Both the position numbers and the translations under genes were made by a program. From positions 55,120 through 119,119 of the forward strand of contig JBAXIO010000014.1 in NCBI GenBank assembly GCA_037138335.1: a DNA stretch of 64,000 bases, written 5' to 3'. Under the pieces are notes generated by a model. The model ran no database searches, was not told the origin of the DNA, and saw only the letters and a list, made by a program, of their open reading frames with translations. This document shows, one piece after another, positions 34,890 to 45,671 of the stretch (the stretch's first letter is position 1; each line of letters starts with the position of its first letter). Origin of the DNA: CAIRDP01 sp037138335. Its GTDB lineage: Bacteria; Bacteroidota; Bacteroidia; Bacteroidales; FEN-979.

Positions 34890-37124
34890 TTAATCCACCC
34901 TCCTTACCGATGTAACCCCTTCAATGTCTTTAAGCTTTTCCAATACATTGTCAAGAGTATTCGCATCCCTCACGAAAAGTCTGATCTGTCCTTCAGTAAC
35001 CCCGTTATCGGCCTGGATATTAAACGACTGGATGTTAAGATTAAGCTCATTGGAAATAATCCTCGTAATTTCGTTGATAAGCCCCTTTTTATCTATACCA
35101 TTCACCCTCACACAGGTGAGGAACGATATGAACTCATTGTTGGTCCAGTTAAGCTTGACAAAACGGGTACCGTACTGGGAAATCATCTCCAGCGCTTTGG
35201 CACATTTTATCCGGTGAATCATCATCGGGCTTTGCCCTGATGCGACAAGGCCTATCACTTCATCCCCTGGGATAGGGTTGCAGCAGGTTGAAACCTGGTA
35301 CCCGTACTGGGTCACATCGCCCTGCACCTCTTCTTCCGCATAGACCGTTTTTGGGTCCCCGGTGCCTCCCATCATGATTTCCGATTCCCGCGGCAGTAAC
35401 TCATTATCTTTCCTGGCCGACCTTGAAACATAGTTTATCCAACCGTTTCTGTAATTGGAAGCCGCAAATATCTTTACATCCTTTATCCCTATTTTGTCTG
35501 TTGCTGCAGAGTAATAAAGATCAATGAGCGTCGGGAAATTATTGACTGTCTGGAATTGCCTGATCTGTTCCTGCTTGAACTCCACGCTTAACTGTTTGAA
35601 CCATTTTTCCAGTTTTTCCCTGCCCTGTTTGCTGAAAAGCTTTTTTTCCTCCTTTACTGCTTGTTTGATGTTGGTCTTGGCCCTTGTAGTTACAACATAA
35701 GTAAGCCACTCCTCCTTTGGCGTTTGCTTGCTTGAGGTTATCACTTCAACCTGCTGTCCGTTTTTTAGCGGGTGGTTGATGGGCAGAAGTTTCTTGTCGA
35801 CTTTAGCGCCTATGCAGTTATTTCCCAGTTCCGAATGAATTGCATACGCAAAATCCAGAACCGTTGAGTTGGCAGGGAGTATCCTCATCTCACCGGAAGG
35901 GGTAAACACCGAAATCTCATCCAGGAAGAAGAAACCTTTTACATCGTCGATAAAGGAAATTGCATCGGCATCAGGCGATTCGATCATCTCCTTAATCCGG
36001 TCGAGCCAGTTGTCGAGCTTACTGCTGATATTAAAGGACTCTTTGTATTTCCAATGGGCTGCATAACCCCTTTCGGCCACCTCATCCATTCTTTTCGACC
36101 TTATCTGTATCTCTACCCAGTGACCGGTATGCCCCATCACGGTTGTGTGAAGGGCTTCGTAACCGTTGGCTTTGGGAATGGAAATCCAGTCGCGTAACCT
36201 GTCCATGTTGGGGAGGTAATGATCGGTGACAATCGAATACACCTTCCAGCAGTCCGACTTCTCGCTCTCGATCATGGTATCGATAACGATACGGATGGCA
36301 AAAATATCGTAGATCTCCTCGAACGGGACCTCCTTCTTCTTCATTTTTTGCCAGATGGCGGCAATGGACTTCTCCCTGGCTTTAATATTAAATTTAAAGC
36401 CTTGCTGTATAAGGTCCTTTCGTATGGGATGTATGAATTTGCTGACAAACCGGCTGCGTTCCCTGGCCGAAGACCTGAGTTTGCCCGTGAGGCTTTCATA
36501 AACATCGGGCTCGGTATATTTCAATGCAAGGTCTTCAAACTCGCTTTTAATGGCATGAAGGCCAAGCCTGTGGGCCAGCGGGGAATACAGGATAATGGTC
36601 TCAGAAGAAATTTTAAGCTGTTTTTCAACGGGGAGGGCATCAAGGGTCCTCATATTATGAAGACGGTCGGCAAGTTTTATCAGGATAACCCTTACGTCGT
36701 CGGAAAGGGTCAGTAACAGCCGCTTGAAGTTCTCGGCATGGATTGCGGTGGTCCTCTGGTCAAAAATACCCTTGATCTTGGTCAGGGCATCGATAATGGA
36801 AGCGACCTTGTCACCGAATAATCCCCTTATATCCTCCAGGGTGTACTCAGTATCTTCAACCACATCGTGAAGAAGGGCGCATACCACCGAAGTGGCTCCA
36901 AGGCCGATCTCTTCAACACAGATAGTGGCTACCCCAAGGGGATGAAAAATATAGGGTTCCCCGCTTTTCCTCCGCATATCCTTATGGGCTTCAAGAGCCA
37001 GCCGGAATGCTTTGCGGACAATTTTCCGGTCTTCAGGGTTCCTTGGCTTCCACAACCTCAACAGGTTCCGGTAACGTTTTAGTATTTCCTGGTTCTCAGA
37101 TTCCAGAATAGTTGTAGCCATCAT
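34890..37124 (-). CDS. (p)ppGpp synthetase/hydrolase, RelA/SpoT family
   Basis: 744 residues from ATG 37124 (a TTG at 37139 lies farther upstream). HD hydrolase domain in the first 200 residues (EAHKDMRRKSGEPYIFHPLG; SVVCALLHDVVEDTEYTLED, with HD), synthetase domain with IYDIFAIRIVIDTMIESEKS and RDWISIPKANGYEALHTTV, TGS domain (EISVFTPSGEMRILPANSTV), a zinc-finger-like helix (TCCNPIPGDEVIGLV) and a C-terminal ACT domain (CVRVNGIDKKGLINEITR). The intact HD motif suggests both hydrolysis and synthesis of (p)ppGpp. It carries its own promoter element at 37148-37155 and precedes fur and purA. Confidence 0.95.
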   Translation of the reverse strand: MMATTILESENQEILKRYRNLLRLWKPRNPEDRKIVRKAFRLALEAHKDMRRKSGEPYIFHPLGVATICVEEIGLGATSVVCALLHDVVEDTEYTLEDIRGLFGDKVASIIDALTKIKGIFDQRTTAIHAENFKRLLLTLSDDVRVILIKLADRLHNMRTLDALPVEKQLKISSETIILYSPLAHRLGLHAIKSEFEDLALKYTEPDVYESLTGKLRSSARERSRFVSKFIHPIRKDLIQQGFKFNIKAREKSIAAIWQKMKKKEVPFEEIYDIFAIRIVIDTMIESEKSDCWKVYSIVTDHYLPNMDRLRDWISIPKANGYEALHTTVMGHTGHWVEIQIRSKRMDEVAERGYAAHWKYKESFNISSKLDNWLDRIKEMIESPDADAISFIDDVKGFFFLDEISVFTPSGEMRILPANSTVLDFAYAIHSELGNNCIGAKVDKKLLPINHPLKNGQQVEVITSSKQTPKEEWLTYVVTTRAKTNIKQAVKEEKKLFSKQGREKLEKWFKQLSVEFKQEQIRQFQTVNNFPTLIDLYYSAATDKIGIKDVKIFAASNYRNGWINYVSRSARKDNELLPRESEIMMGGTGDPKTVYAEEEVQGDVTQYGYQVSTCCNPIPGDEVIGLVASGQSPMMIHRIKCAKALEMISQYGTRFVKLNWTNNEFISFLTCVRVNGIDKKGLINEITRIISNELNLNIQSFNIQADNGVTEGQIRLFVRDANTLDNVLEKLKDIEGVTSVRRVD

Positions 37125-37147
37125 AGGTATAGCACTCAATAGTCCTG

Positions 37148-37155
37148 CAAAAATA
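37148..37155 (-). promoter_or_regulatory. -7 element TATTTTTG (minus strand) for rel
   Basis: A full match to TAnnTTTG on the minus strand, 23 bp before the ATG at 37124. TTG is not seen at the -33 position. Confidence 0.45.
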
Positions 37156-37223
37156 AAGTAAAATTTAGAATGATTTGAAATAAGATTTGGCCTGAAAGGC
37201 AGAACCCTGACCTTTAAAATTAT

Positions 37224-37231
37224 TACTTTTG
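37224..37231 (+). promoter_or_regulatory. -7 element TACTTTTG before the large T9SS type B protein
   Basis: A full TAnnTTTG match 21 bp before the ATG at 37253. The TTG inside it (37229) is an in-frame but spurious start codon. Confidence 0.45.
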
Positions 37232-37252
37232 GAATTCCATTCTATTCTGCTC

Positions 37253-39865
37253 ATGCCCCGAAACCTCATTCATACTTGCCGGAGTTTACTGCTGCTGACC
37301 CTGCTTTATCTTCCGGCCTGCGTTCTTGCAACGCATCAGAGGGCTGCAGAGATAACGTTCAGGCATGTGGGTGCAACGACCTATGAAATCACACTGATCT
37401 CCTATACCTATACCTTAAGCCCTGTAAACGCATCGAGGGATTACCTGCAGGTTAACTGGGGCGACGGCACCGCCGATCTGATCCCGAGGGTGCAGTCGGT
37501 ATTTATGCCCGACACGATACGGTATAATAAATATGTTGGGCAGCATACATTTTCGGGACCGTCCACATACATGATTTCATGCGAAGACCCCAACCGGAAC
37601 TTCGGTATAATGAACATCCCCAATTCGGTAAACATTCCCATGTTTATCTATTCGGAACTTACGATCAGCCCCTATATGCAATACGACAACTCCCCCGTGC
37701 TCCTTATCCCCCCGGTTGACAATGCCTGTGTTGGCCAGCCTTTCTACCATAACCCAGGGGCTTATGACCCCGACGGCGACAGCCTGTCTTATAAGCTGGT
37801 GACCTGCCTGGGCTTCCATGGAATGCCAATCCCGGGCTATACTCTTCCGCTCCCTGCAAATTCCTGCCATATAAACCCTCTTACCGGCGACTTTTCCTGG
37901 ATAAGCCCTGAACAACAGGGCGAATATAATATTGCGATACTTGTTGAGGAGTGGAGAGACGGGACCAGGATTGGTTCTGTAGAACGGGATATGCAAATTC
38001 ACGTTGTCACCTGCGACAACCGCCCCCCCGTCATTGATTCCATTGCAGATACCTGCGTTGAAGCGGGCCACAACCTACGCTTCCCGGTCAATGCGCATGA
38101 TCCGGACACAACCGACATAGTAACACTTACCGCAACAGGGGGCCCTTTTGTGCTTACGCCCAGCCCTGCCTACATGGAACCCGATACGGCCCAGGGCAAG
38201 GGGCATGTTACAAGCATTTTCCACTGGCCCACAGTTTGCCAGCATGTCAGGAAAAACCCATACCAGGTGTATTTTAAGGCACAGGACGACGGCTCCCCTG
38301 TTCGCCTGGTCGATATTAAATCCATGAATATCCTGGTCATTGGCCCAAGACCGATAAACCTTGCAACAGCGCCTGCAGGGAATACCATAAACCTTACATG
38401 GAACCCATATTCCTGCACCAATGCAAAAGGCTTTTATATTTACCGTAAATCGGATTCCACCGGCTATGTCCCTGCCTATTGCCAGACCGGGGTTCCCGCT
38501 TACCTGGGCTATAAAAGGATTGCCGTGGTCAACGATATAAACGCAACGGGGTTTCTTGATGACAACCAGGGTTTGGGGCTGAACCGCGGGCTCAAATACT
38601 GCTACCTCGTGACCGCTTTTTACCAGGATGGTGCCGAAAGTTATGCTTCCAATGAAGCCTGCGCCGAATTAAAAAAAGACATACCCATTATAACCAATGT
38701 CAGCATTAACACTACGGATATCAACCAGGGTTCCCTTTACCTGGCCTGGTCAAAACCCAGCCAGCTTGATACCTCGCAGGCGCCGGGGCCTTATAAATAC
38801 CTCATCTTCCGTTCAAGGTCAGACAATCCTGCACAATTCACTCTGATCGATTCCCTGTTTAACCTGAACGACACCCTGAGGACCGACACCATGCTGAACA
38901 CGGTAGGTTTTTCATACCGATACAGGATCGACCTTTACAACCTTACCCCAGGGAACCATTTCTTTATTGGTTCTTCCCAACCTGCTTCTTCAATGTACCT
39001 GACCCTGTCACCTTCCGATAAAAAGATGAGGCTTTACTGGACTAACGATGTGCCCTGGAACAACAACAGCTTCGCGATATTCCGGAGCGGTAATTTTGAC
39101 AGCGGCTACGATTCGGTTGGATTCTCCCTGCTCCCTTTCTATGTCGACCGCGGGCTGATGAACGGAAACACTTACTATTACAAGGTAAGAAGCAGGGGGA
39201 GTTATTCTTCGGGAGGGTTTGTAGATCCGATTTTAAATCTTTCCCAGAAAACAGGAGGTATCCCCATCGACAACGACCCTCCCTGTCCTCAGATACTGAA
39301 CGATTCTGTTGTTTGCAAGGAATTTGCGAATTACCTGCACTGGAGAAACCCGAAGGACACCTGCGGCACCGACATTGCCAGGTATTATATCTATTTCAGC
39401 CCCTCATCGGGAGTAAAGCCGGCCCTGCTCGATTCAATCCTCAACCCCTTCGACACGGTATACATTCACAAGCAGCCTAACTCCGTTGTGGGGTGCTACA
39501 CTATCATTGCTGTTGATTCGGCAGGAAACCGAAGTGATTTCAGCAATACCCTCTGTGTGGATTATACGGCATGCCCGCTGTATACCCTGCCAAACTTTTT
39601 CACTCCTAACGGAGACGGGTTCAACGACCTGTTTGTTCCTATCACAAATTCATCGGTTGATCACGTGGATATGAAGATCTTTAACCGCTGGGGAAGGGTG
39701 GTTTTCAAAACCTCCGATCCGGAGATCAACTGGGACGGCAACGATAGCAATACCAAATCGGCATGCGCCGACGGTACCTACCTGTTCATATGTGATGTTT
39801 ACGAGATAACCCTTTCGGGGATACAGCAGAGGACCTTGCAGGGGAGCATAACTTTACTCAGATAG
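37253..39865 (+). CDS. Secreted protein with T9SS type B (gliding-motility CHU_C) sorting domain
   Basis: 870 residues from ATG 37253. Signal peptide about 1-25 (SLLLLTLLYLPACVLA). The body consists of beta-sandwich modules: a cadherin/PKD-like first part (AEITFRHVGATTYEITLISY; NPGAYDPDGDSLSYKL), a second (VDIKSMNILVI), and fibronectin-III-like modules with YKYLIFRSRSDNPAQ and YYYKVRSRGSYSSG. The last 90 residues form a type B sorting domain (LPNFFTPNGDGFNDLFVP; KIFNRWGRVVFKT; INWDGNDSNTKSACADGTYL), the signal for T9SS export and cell-surface attachment. The length and repeated sandwiches suggest an adhesin-like protein. TTG 37229 is a promoter element, not the start. Confidence 0.85.
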   Translation: MPRNLIHTCRSLLLLTLLYLPACVLATHQRAAEITFRHVGATTYEITLISYTYTLSPVNASRDYLQVNWGDGTADLIPRVQSVFMPDTIRYNKYVGQHTFSGPSTYMISCEDPNRNFGIMNIPNSVNIPMFIYSELTISPYMQYDNSPVLLIPPVDNACVGQPFYHNPGAYDPDGDSLSYKLVTCLGFHGMPIPGYTLPLPANSCHINPLTGDFSWISPEQQGEYNIAILVEEWRDGTRIGSVERDMQIHVVTCDNRPPVIDSIADTCVEAGHNLRFPVNAHDPDTTDIVTLTATGGPFVLTPSPAYMEPDTAQGKGHVTSIFHWPTVCQHVRKNPYQVYFKAQDDGSPVRLVDIKSMNILVIGPRPINLATAPAGNTINLTWNPYSCTNAKGFYIYRKSDSTGYVPAYCQTGVPAYLGYKRIAVVNDINATGFLDDNQGLGLNRGLKYCYLVTAFYQDGAESYASNEACAELKKDIPIITNVSINTTDINQGSLYLAWSKPSQLDTSQAPGPYKYLIFRSRSDNPAQFTLIDSLFNLNDTLRTDTMLNTVGFSYRYRIDLYNLTPGNHFFIGSSQPASSMYLTLSPSDKKMRLYWTNDVPWNNNSFAIFRSGNFDSGYDSVGFSLLPFYVDRGLMNGNTYYYKVRSRGSYSSGGFVDPILNLSQKTGGIPIDNDPPCPQILNDSVVCKEFANYLHWRNPKDTCGTDIARYYIYFSPSSGVKPALLDSILNPFDTVYIHKQPNSVVGCYTIIAVDSAGNRSDFSNTLCVDYTACPLYTLPNFFTPNGDGFNDLFVPITNSSVDHVDMKIFNRWGRVVFKTSDPEINWDGNDSNTKSACADGTYLFICDVYEITLSGIQQRTLQGSITLLR

Positions 39866-39941
39866 TGAACGGTGAACCGTGACTGATGACTGATGACTGC
39901 TGACTGGTGACTGCCGACTGCCAACTGCCGAACAGTCACAT
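39865..39941. repeat. Heptad repeat tract 2 (eleven units)
   Basis: Eleven contiguous 7-bp units with consensus (A/G)TGACTG: GTGAACG, GTGAACC, GTGACTG, ATGACTG, ATGACTG, CTGACTG, GTGACTG, CCGACTG, CCAACTG, CCGAACA, GTCACAT. The first unit begins on the last base of the preceding stop codon, and the array ends about 20 bp before the lepA promoter. Confidence 0.75.
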
Positions 39942-39961
39942 TAACCATTCACTTTTTTTCT

Positions 39962-39969
39962 TACCTTTG
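39962..39969 (+). promoter_or_regulatory. -7 element TACCTTTG before lepA
   Basis: TACCTTTG ends five bases before the GTG start of lepA at 39975, so the transcript probably begins at or within two bases of the start codon. No TTG at -33. Confidence 0.5.
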
Positions 39970-39974
39970 CACCC

Positions 39975-41765
<1,791 letters not shown>

Positions 41766-41767
41766 GA

Positions 41768-41869
41768 AGGGATGGCGGGATCCGGGATACGAGATAGCGG
41801 GATATCCTAACTGATCACCGTTCACCATTCACCATTCACTGTTCACCATTCACCATCACCTTCACCTTC
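41768..41869. repeat. Heptad repeat tract 3
   Basis: Starts right after the lepA stop with an imperfect GGGAT(A/C)-rich stretch, then from 41817 five 7-bp units (ACCGTTC, ACCATTC, ACCATTC, ACTGTTC, ACCATTC), followed by three 6-bp units (ACCATC, ACCTTC, ACCTTC). It lies between the convergent lepA and outer-membrane protein genes. Confidence 0.65.
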
Positions 41870-41875
41870 ACTGCA

Positions 41876-42826
41876 TTAAAATCCCAGCAGCGTTATCCCC
41901 ACAGTCCATGGAAAAAGCTTAGGGCCCTGGTTATCCTGGAACATGGGAGTAAGGGAATAGGTGGCAAACAAATTAAGGAAAGACCAGCCGATCCTGAATG
42001 ATGCATCAAGCTTAAACGGGCTCAGGTGATAGGCCCCATGTGAACGCACCACATTGTCCCCAACGTAATATGATGCCAGCCGGTTGCCTTTATCATCAAC
42101 AAGGTAATAGGTCTGATCAATGCTGTTGTATTTCTGCTTCGAATAGGAACAAAGGCGCACCCCTCCTATCACACCGACTGAAACGTGGAAACTGTTCAGT
42201 TTGCGTTTTGCGTTTGTCTGGAACTCCAAAAGCAAAGGAATATTCAGATAGCTAACAAAAAGCTTGTCCTGCTTCAGCCCAACATAGTTATTGTTGCCAT
42301 CCTTGACCTTGTATGCAACAAGTTGGGAGCTGTCGGGGATCATGACATAATTTCCCGTGAAATAATAATTGCTTAACTGGAAACCAAGGCCCGAGGTAAA
42401 GCCAAGCTTGTTTTTCACCAGGTTCACGTTGAATTCAAACGGGTTCAGGTTTACAACCATTGAGCGGGCGGTATTCATATTCATATAGGGATACTTCGGA
42501 TCGAAGTTCATATTGAAGTTACTGTTCACATAGCCGTTGATGCCAAGTTCCACGCCTGCCCAGTGACCGTTGTATTTACCTTTACGCGCGAAAGGACATG
42601 GAGGAAATTCTCTCCAATTCGTCATTTCCTTTGTAAATTCTTTCGTCCTTACATAGACTACCATTGAATCTTTTCCGATTCTCTTTATGGTCACGCCCTG
42701 CATCTCAAACTTCGAAGAATCGCTGCAGGAATGATGTTTATGTTCTTTTTTGTCCTGGGCATAACCTGAAACAGAGATCAATCCGGCCAACATCAGGACC
42801 AATAAGTAAATACCTGGTCTTTTCAT
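41876..42826 (-). CDS. Outer-membrane beta-barrel protein (PorT/OMP_b-brl-like)
   Basis: 316 residues. Signal peptide MKRPGIYLLVLMLAGLISVSGYAQ, then a His/Lys-rich linker (KKEHKHHSCSD). The body has about ten amphipathic strands (GHWAGVELGINGYVNS; NKLGFTSGLGFQLSNYYF; NIPLLLEFQTNAKRKL; FHVSVGVIGGVRLCSYSKQK) and ends ITLLGF with a terminal Phe. This is the Bacteroidota PorT-like barrel fold rather than a porin; function unknown. It sits between two heptad repeat tracts. Confidence 0.7.
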   Translation of the reverse strand: MKRPGIYLLVLMLAGLISVSGYAQDKKEHKHHSCSDSSKFEMQGVTIKRIGKDSMVVYVRTKEFTKEMTNWREFPPCPFARKGKYNGHWAGVELGINGYVNSNFNMNFDPKYPYMNMNTARSMVVNLNPFEFNVNLVKNKLGFTSGLGFQLSNYYFTGNYVMIPDSSQLVAYKVKDGNNNYVGLKQDKLFVSYLNIPLLLEFQTNAKRKLNSFHVSVGVIGGVRLCSYSKQKYNSIDQTYYLVDDKGNRLASYYVGDNVVRSHGAYHLSPFKLDASFRIGWSFLNLFATYSLTPMFQDNQGPKLFPWTVGITLLGF

Positions 42827-42900
42827 ATAGTATAGTTTAGAATGATTTTACTTGAAACAATGTGGTATAGACGAAGCCTGAATGAAAATGTTACACTTTG

Positions 42901-42990
42901 GTGAGTGAACAGTGACTGGTGAACAGTGAATAGTGATAAGTCAGCAGTCGGCAGTCAGCAGTCACCAGTCACTGCTCACTATTCACTTTT
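42901..42990. repeat. Heptad repeat tract 4 (twelve units, forms alternative hairpins)
   Basis: Twelve 7-bp units from 42901 to 42984 (for example AACAGTG, ACTGGTG, AATAGTG, then AGCAGTC, GGCAGTC, ACCAGTC, ACTATTC). The first half is the inverse of the second: AGTGACTGGTGA (42911-42922) matches 42962-42973, and AGTGAATAGTGA (42925-42936) matches 42976-42987. The two pairings cross and exclude each other. The end overlaps the last codons of the helicase gene. Confidence 0.7.
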
Positions 42991-44418
42991 ATCGAAGAAC
43001 CTGTTCTCAAAGTTTACGAGGTACAACTTTTTTGTCGCACGGGTGACCGCGGTATACAGCCAGCGTAAAAATTCGGTATTCAGCATGCGTTCGGTAACAT
43101 ATCCCTGGTCGATAAATACCGTATCCCATTGCCCGCCCTGGGTTTTATGACAGGTAAGCGCATAGGCAAACTTCACCTGCAGTGCGTTGAAATGCCCGCT
43201 GAGTTTAACTTTCTCAACCTTCTCTTTTCTTGTCGGCAGATCGGCATAATCTTCCATAACCGTTTGGAACAGCCTGTTGTTATCCTGCTGGGGAAGCGCA
43301 GGCGAATCGGCCATCAGGGTATCGAGGAGGATCTTCACATCCAGTTCCTTTTCATCGGGATAATCGAGAAAACGTATAGTGACATCGGCAAACCTGAAGC
43401 CATAAAGTTCTTCGGTTTTCCTGATCCTGATCAGTTCAACGATATCCCCGTTAGCGATGAACCCGGCGGAGGAGCCGGGGGGGAGCCAGAAATAATTGTT
43501 CTTGACAACCATCAGGTAGTCACCCGTCGATATCTCCCCATCGAAGAAAAGTATACGGTTCCTGATCTCCCGGTTGAAGATATTGGCCCGTTTATTGGAC
43601 CTGCAGATCACGACGTTGTTATCCTTACCAGCACCCGAAAAAGCCCTGTTCAGCATCTCTTCAAGTTCAGAGCTGTTGATTCTGACCACATCGCTGAAGT
43701 TTTTCAGGCTAAAAAGCGGGAAAGTGACTTTTTTTTCAGGGATCTCATCCCTGATCAGGGTAGCATTCTGCAGTATGCCCGACTCCCTGCTCTGGCGTAC
43801 CACCTCGGTAAGCTCATCCTCATCGATTTCGAGGCTGTATGCCTGTTTAAGGAACTCTGTGTCGAGGGCCGGGCTTTCATCCAGGCCAACCGGCGGAAGC
43901 TGTGCCGTGTCACCGATGAACAGTATCCTGCAGTTCTCGCCAGACTGCACATAGGCGAACAGGTCATCGAGAAGGTTACGGGTAGAGAACAGCTGGCCTT
44001 CCGCCTTTGTGACATGAGGTATCATGCTGGCCTCGTCAACTACGAACAAGGTGTGCTTATGATAGTTCTTCTGGAGCCTCATGACGATATTCCCTTCCTT
44101 AGAGGTCCATGCAAAATATATTTTACGGTGGATGGTGTGGGCGGGAAGGCCTGTATAACTCGAAAGGACCTTGGCTGCCCTCCCCGTTGGCGCCATCAGT
44201 ACAATGCGCTTCCCCATTTTCGGCAGAACATTCACCAGGGCTTTTACAACCGTGGTCTTGCCTGTTCCCGCATACCCCTTTAATACAAACAGGGCATTCG
44301 TTTTTTTCCAGCCCAGGGTGAGAAAAACTGCCAGGTTGCCCATAAGCCTCCTCTGGCCGCCGGTAGGGTCATAAGGGAATTCCTGTACCAGGGTGGATAT
44401 GACCGACTTCACATCCAT
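42979..44418 (-). CDS. RecD-like ATP-dependent DNA helicase (UvrD_C_2)
   Basis: 479 residues. Walker A in FVLKGYAGTGKTTVVKAL, Walker B in LFVVDEASMI, motif III GDTAQLPPVGLDE, and the C-terminal UvrD_C_2 motif YALTCHKTQGGQWDTVFID. This is the SF1B helicase group (RecD/RecD2/exodeoxyribonuclease-V-alpha-like), but about 250 residues shorter than RecD2. It probably unwinds DNA 5' to 3' in repair or recombination. The neighbours are an FtsX-like permease (8 bp upstream on the same strand) and upp, so the three may form one transcript. The last four codons are made of heptad repeat tract 4. Confidence 0.85.
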   Translation of the reverse strand: MDVKSVISTLVQEFPYDPTGGQRRLMGNLAVFLTLGWKKTNALFVLKGYAGTGKTTVVKALVNVLPKMGKRIVLMAPTGRAAKVLSSYTGLPAHTIHRKIYFAWTSKEGNIVMRLQKNYHKHTLFVVDEASMIPHVTKAEGQLFSTRNLLDDLFAYVQSGENCRILFIGDTAQLPPVGLDESPALDTEFLKQAYSLEIDEDELTEVVRQSRESGILQNATLIRDEIPEKKVTFPLFSLKNFSDVVRINSSELEEMLNRAFSGAGKDNNVVICRSNKRANIFNREIRNRILFFDGEISTGDYLMVVKNNYFWLPPGSSAGFIANGDIVELIRIRKTEELYGFRFADVTIRFLDYPDEKELDVKILLDTLMADSPALPQQDNNRLFQTVMEDYADLPTRKEKVEKVKLSGHFNALQVKFAYALTCHKTQGGQWDTVFIDQGYVTERMLNTEFLRWLYTAVTRATKKLYLVNFENRFFDKSE

Positions 44419-44426
44419 ATCAGAAA

Positions 44427-45671
44427 TTATTCGTAGCGGAGAGATTCAATAGGGTCGAGGTTGGCAGCTTTCCTCGCAGGGATAATACCCGAAATAAGAG
44501 CCACAAAAAAACAAAGCACAACGCCTGTGAAGATCCACATCCAGGGAATTATGAAGGCGCTGCCGATCAGGAGCGAGATAATGTTGCCTATCATGATCCC
44601 GAGGGTTATCCCGAGGGCACCTCCCAATTGCCCGATGACAACGGCTTCTACAAGAAACTGGTTTCGTATCACCCGCCTTGTAGCACCGATAGCCTTGCGA
44701 ATCCCGATTTCGCGGGTCCTCTCAGTTACCGAGACCAGCATAATGTTCATAAGGCCGATAGCTGCACCCATCAGGGTGATGAGGCCGATCAGGGTTGCTG
44801 CATAAGTCACATACTTGATGTTTTCAATAAGCATTTTCGCGATATTATCGCTTTTGGTGATCTCAAAGGTATTTTCTATGCCGACAGGGACCTTGCGTAT
44901 GCTCCGGAATATTCCGCTGGCTTCGCCAACCGCCGGATCCACCAGGTCGGGCCTCTTGGCCATCACATTGATCGTAAATGAAAGGTTGGGCCTTGGAAAC
45001 TCTTTCCTGCAATTATTTAAAGGTATCAGGGCATTCCTGTCGCCGCTGAACCCCATACTGGAACCCTTCGATTTCAGTAACCCGATGACCCTGTATTTCC
45101 CGGGGCCTATCGAGATTACCTTATCCAGGGGATTCTCATTGTTTTTAAAAAGGCTTTTTACTACATCCGCCCCGAGTATGCAAACCGAAAGGCCCTGCTC
45201 TATCTCATTGCCCGAGAAATTCCTGCCCTTCTCAATCTCGTCACCTGAGGTTATAATATAATCCTCATCGGTACCCATCACCCTGGTATTCGGATTGGTT
45301 TTATTCGAGCTGTATTTAAGTGTCACCCCGAAAGAGGCAAACATAAATACCGCCGTATTTGCCGGGAGGTCGAAGCGCTTTTTAAACTCCATGGCCTGGG
45401 CATAGGTAATGGGATCATACCGCTTCTGAACCTGGTTGTCGTTCCCCATATGAACATTCATGCTGCGGTTCCTGATGGTAAAAGTATTAGAACCCATCAT
45501 CGAGAAGTTCTGGGTAAGATAGTATTTGATGGAATCAGTAGCCGTAAGAATACCAACCAGGGCCATGATCCCGAAAGCGATGATCAGAATGGTCAGAATG
45601 GTCCTTAGAAGATGGCTTTTAATAGAATCCAGCGAGATCTTAACATTTTCAAAAGCAAGTGAGTTTTTCAT
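44427..45671 (-). CDS. ABC transporter permease, MacB/FtsX-like
   Basis: 414 residues. One N-terminal transmembrane helix (LLRTILTILIIAFGIMALVGI), a large periplasmic MacB core domain (about 45-250), and three C-terminal transmembrane helices (YAATLIGLITLMGAAIGLMN, ERTREIGIRKAIGATRRVI loop, then two more). The ERTREIGIRKAIGA motif is the FtsX/MacB coupling signature. No ATP-binding partner lies nearby. It starts inside the upp stop (ATGA overlap), so translation is coupled. It probably exports lipoprotein, peptide or another envelope component. Confidence 0.9.
   Translation of the reverse strand: MKNSLAFENVKISLDSIKSHLLRTILTILIIAFGIMALVGILTATDSIKYYLTQNFSMMGSNTFTIRNRSMNVHMGNDNQVQKRYDPITYAQAMEFKKRFDLPANTAVFMFASFGVTLKYSSNKTNPNTRVMGTDEDYIITSGDEIEKGRNFSGNEIEQGLSVCILGADVVKSLFKNNENPLDKVISIGPGKYRVIGLLKSKGSSMGFSGDRNALIPLNNCRKEFPRPNLSFTINVMAKRPDLVDPAVGEASGIFRSIRKVPVGIENTFEITKSDNIAKMLIENIKYVTYAATLIGLITLMGAAIGLMNIMLVSVTERTREIGIRKAIGATRRVIRNQFLVEAVVIGQLGGALGITLGIMIGNIISLLIGSAFIIPWMWIFTGVVLCFFVALISGIIPARKAANLDPIESLRYE

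Noticed and set aside
43129..44283. A 384-codon open frame on the plus strand
   Set aside because: It lies entirely opposite the RecD-like helicase, has no recognisable domain and is an antisense shadow.
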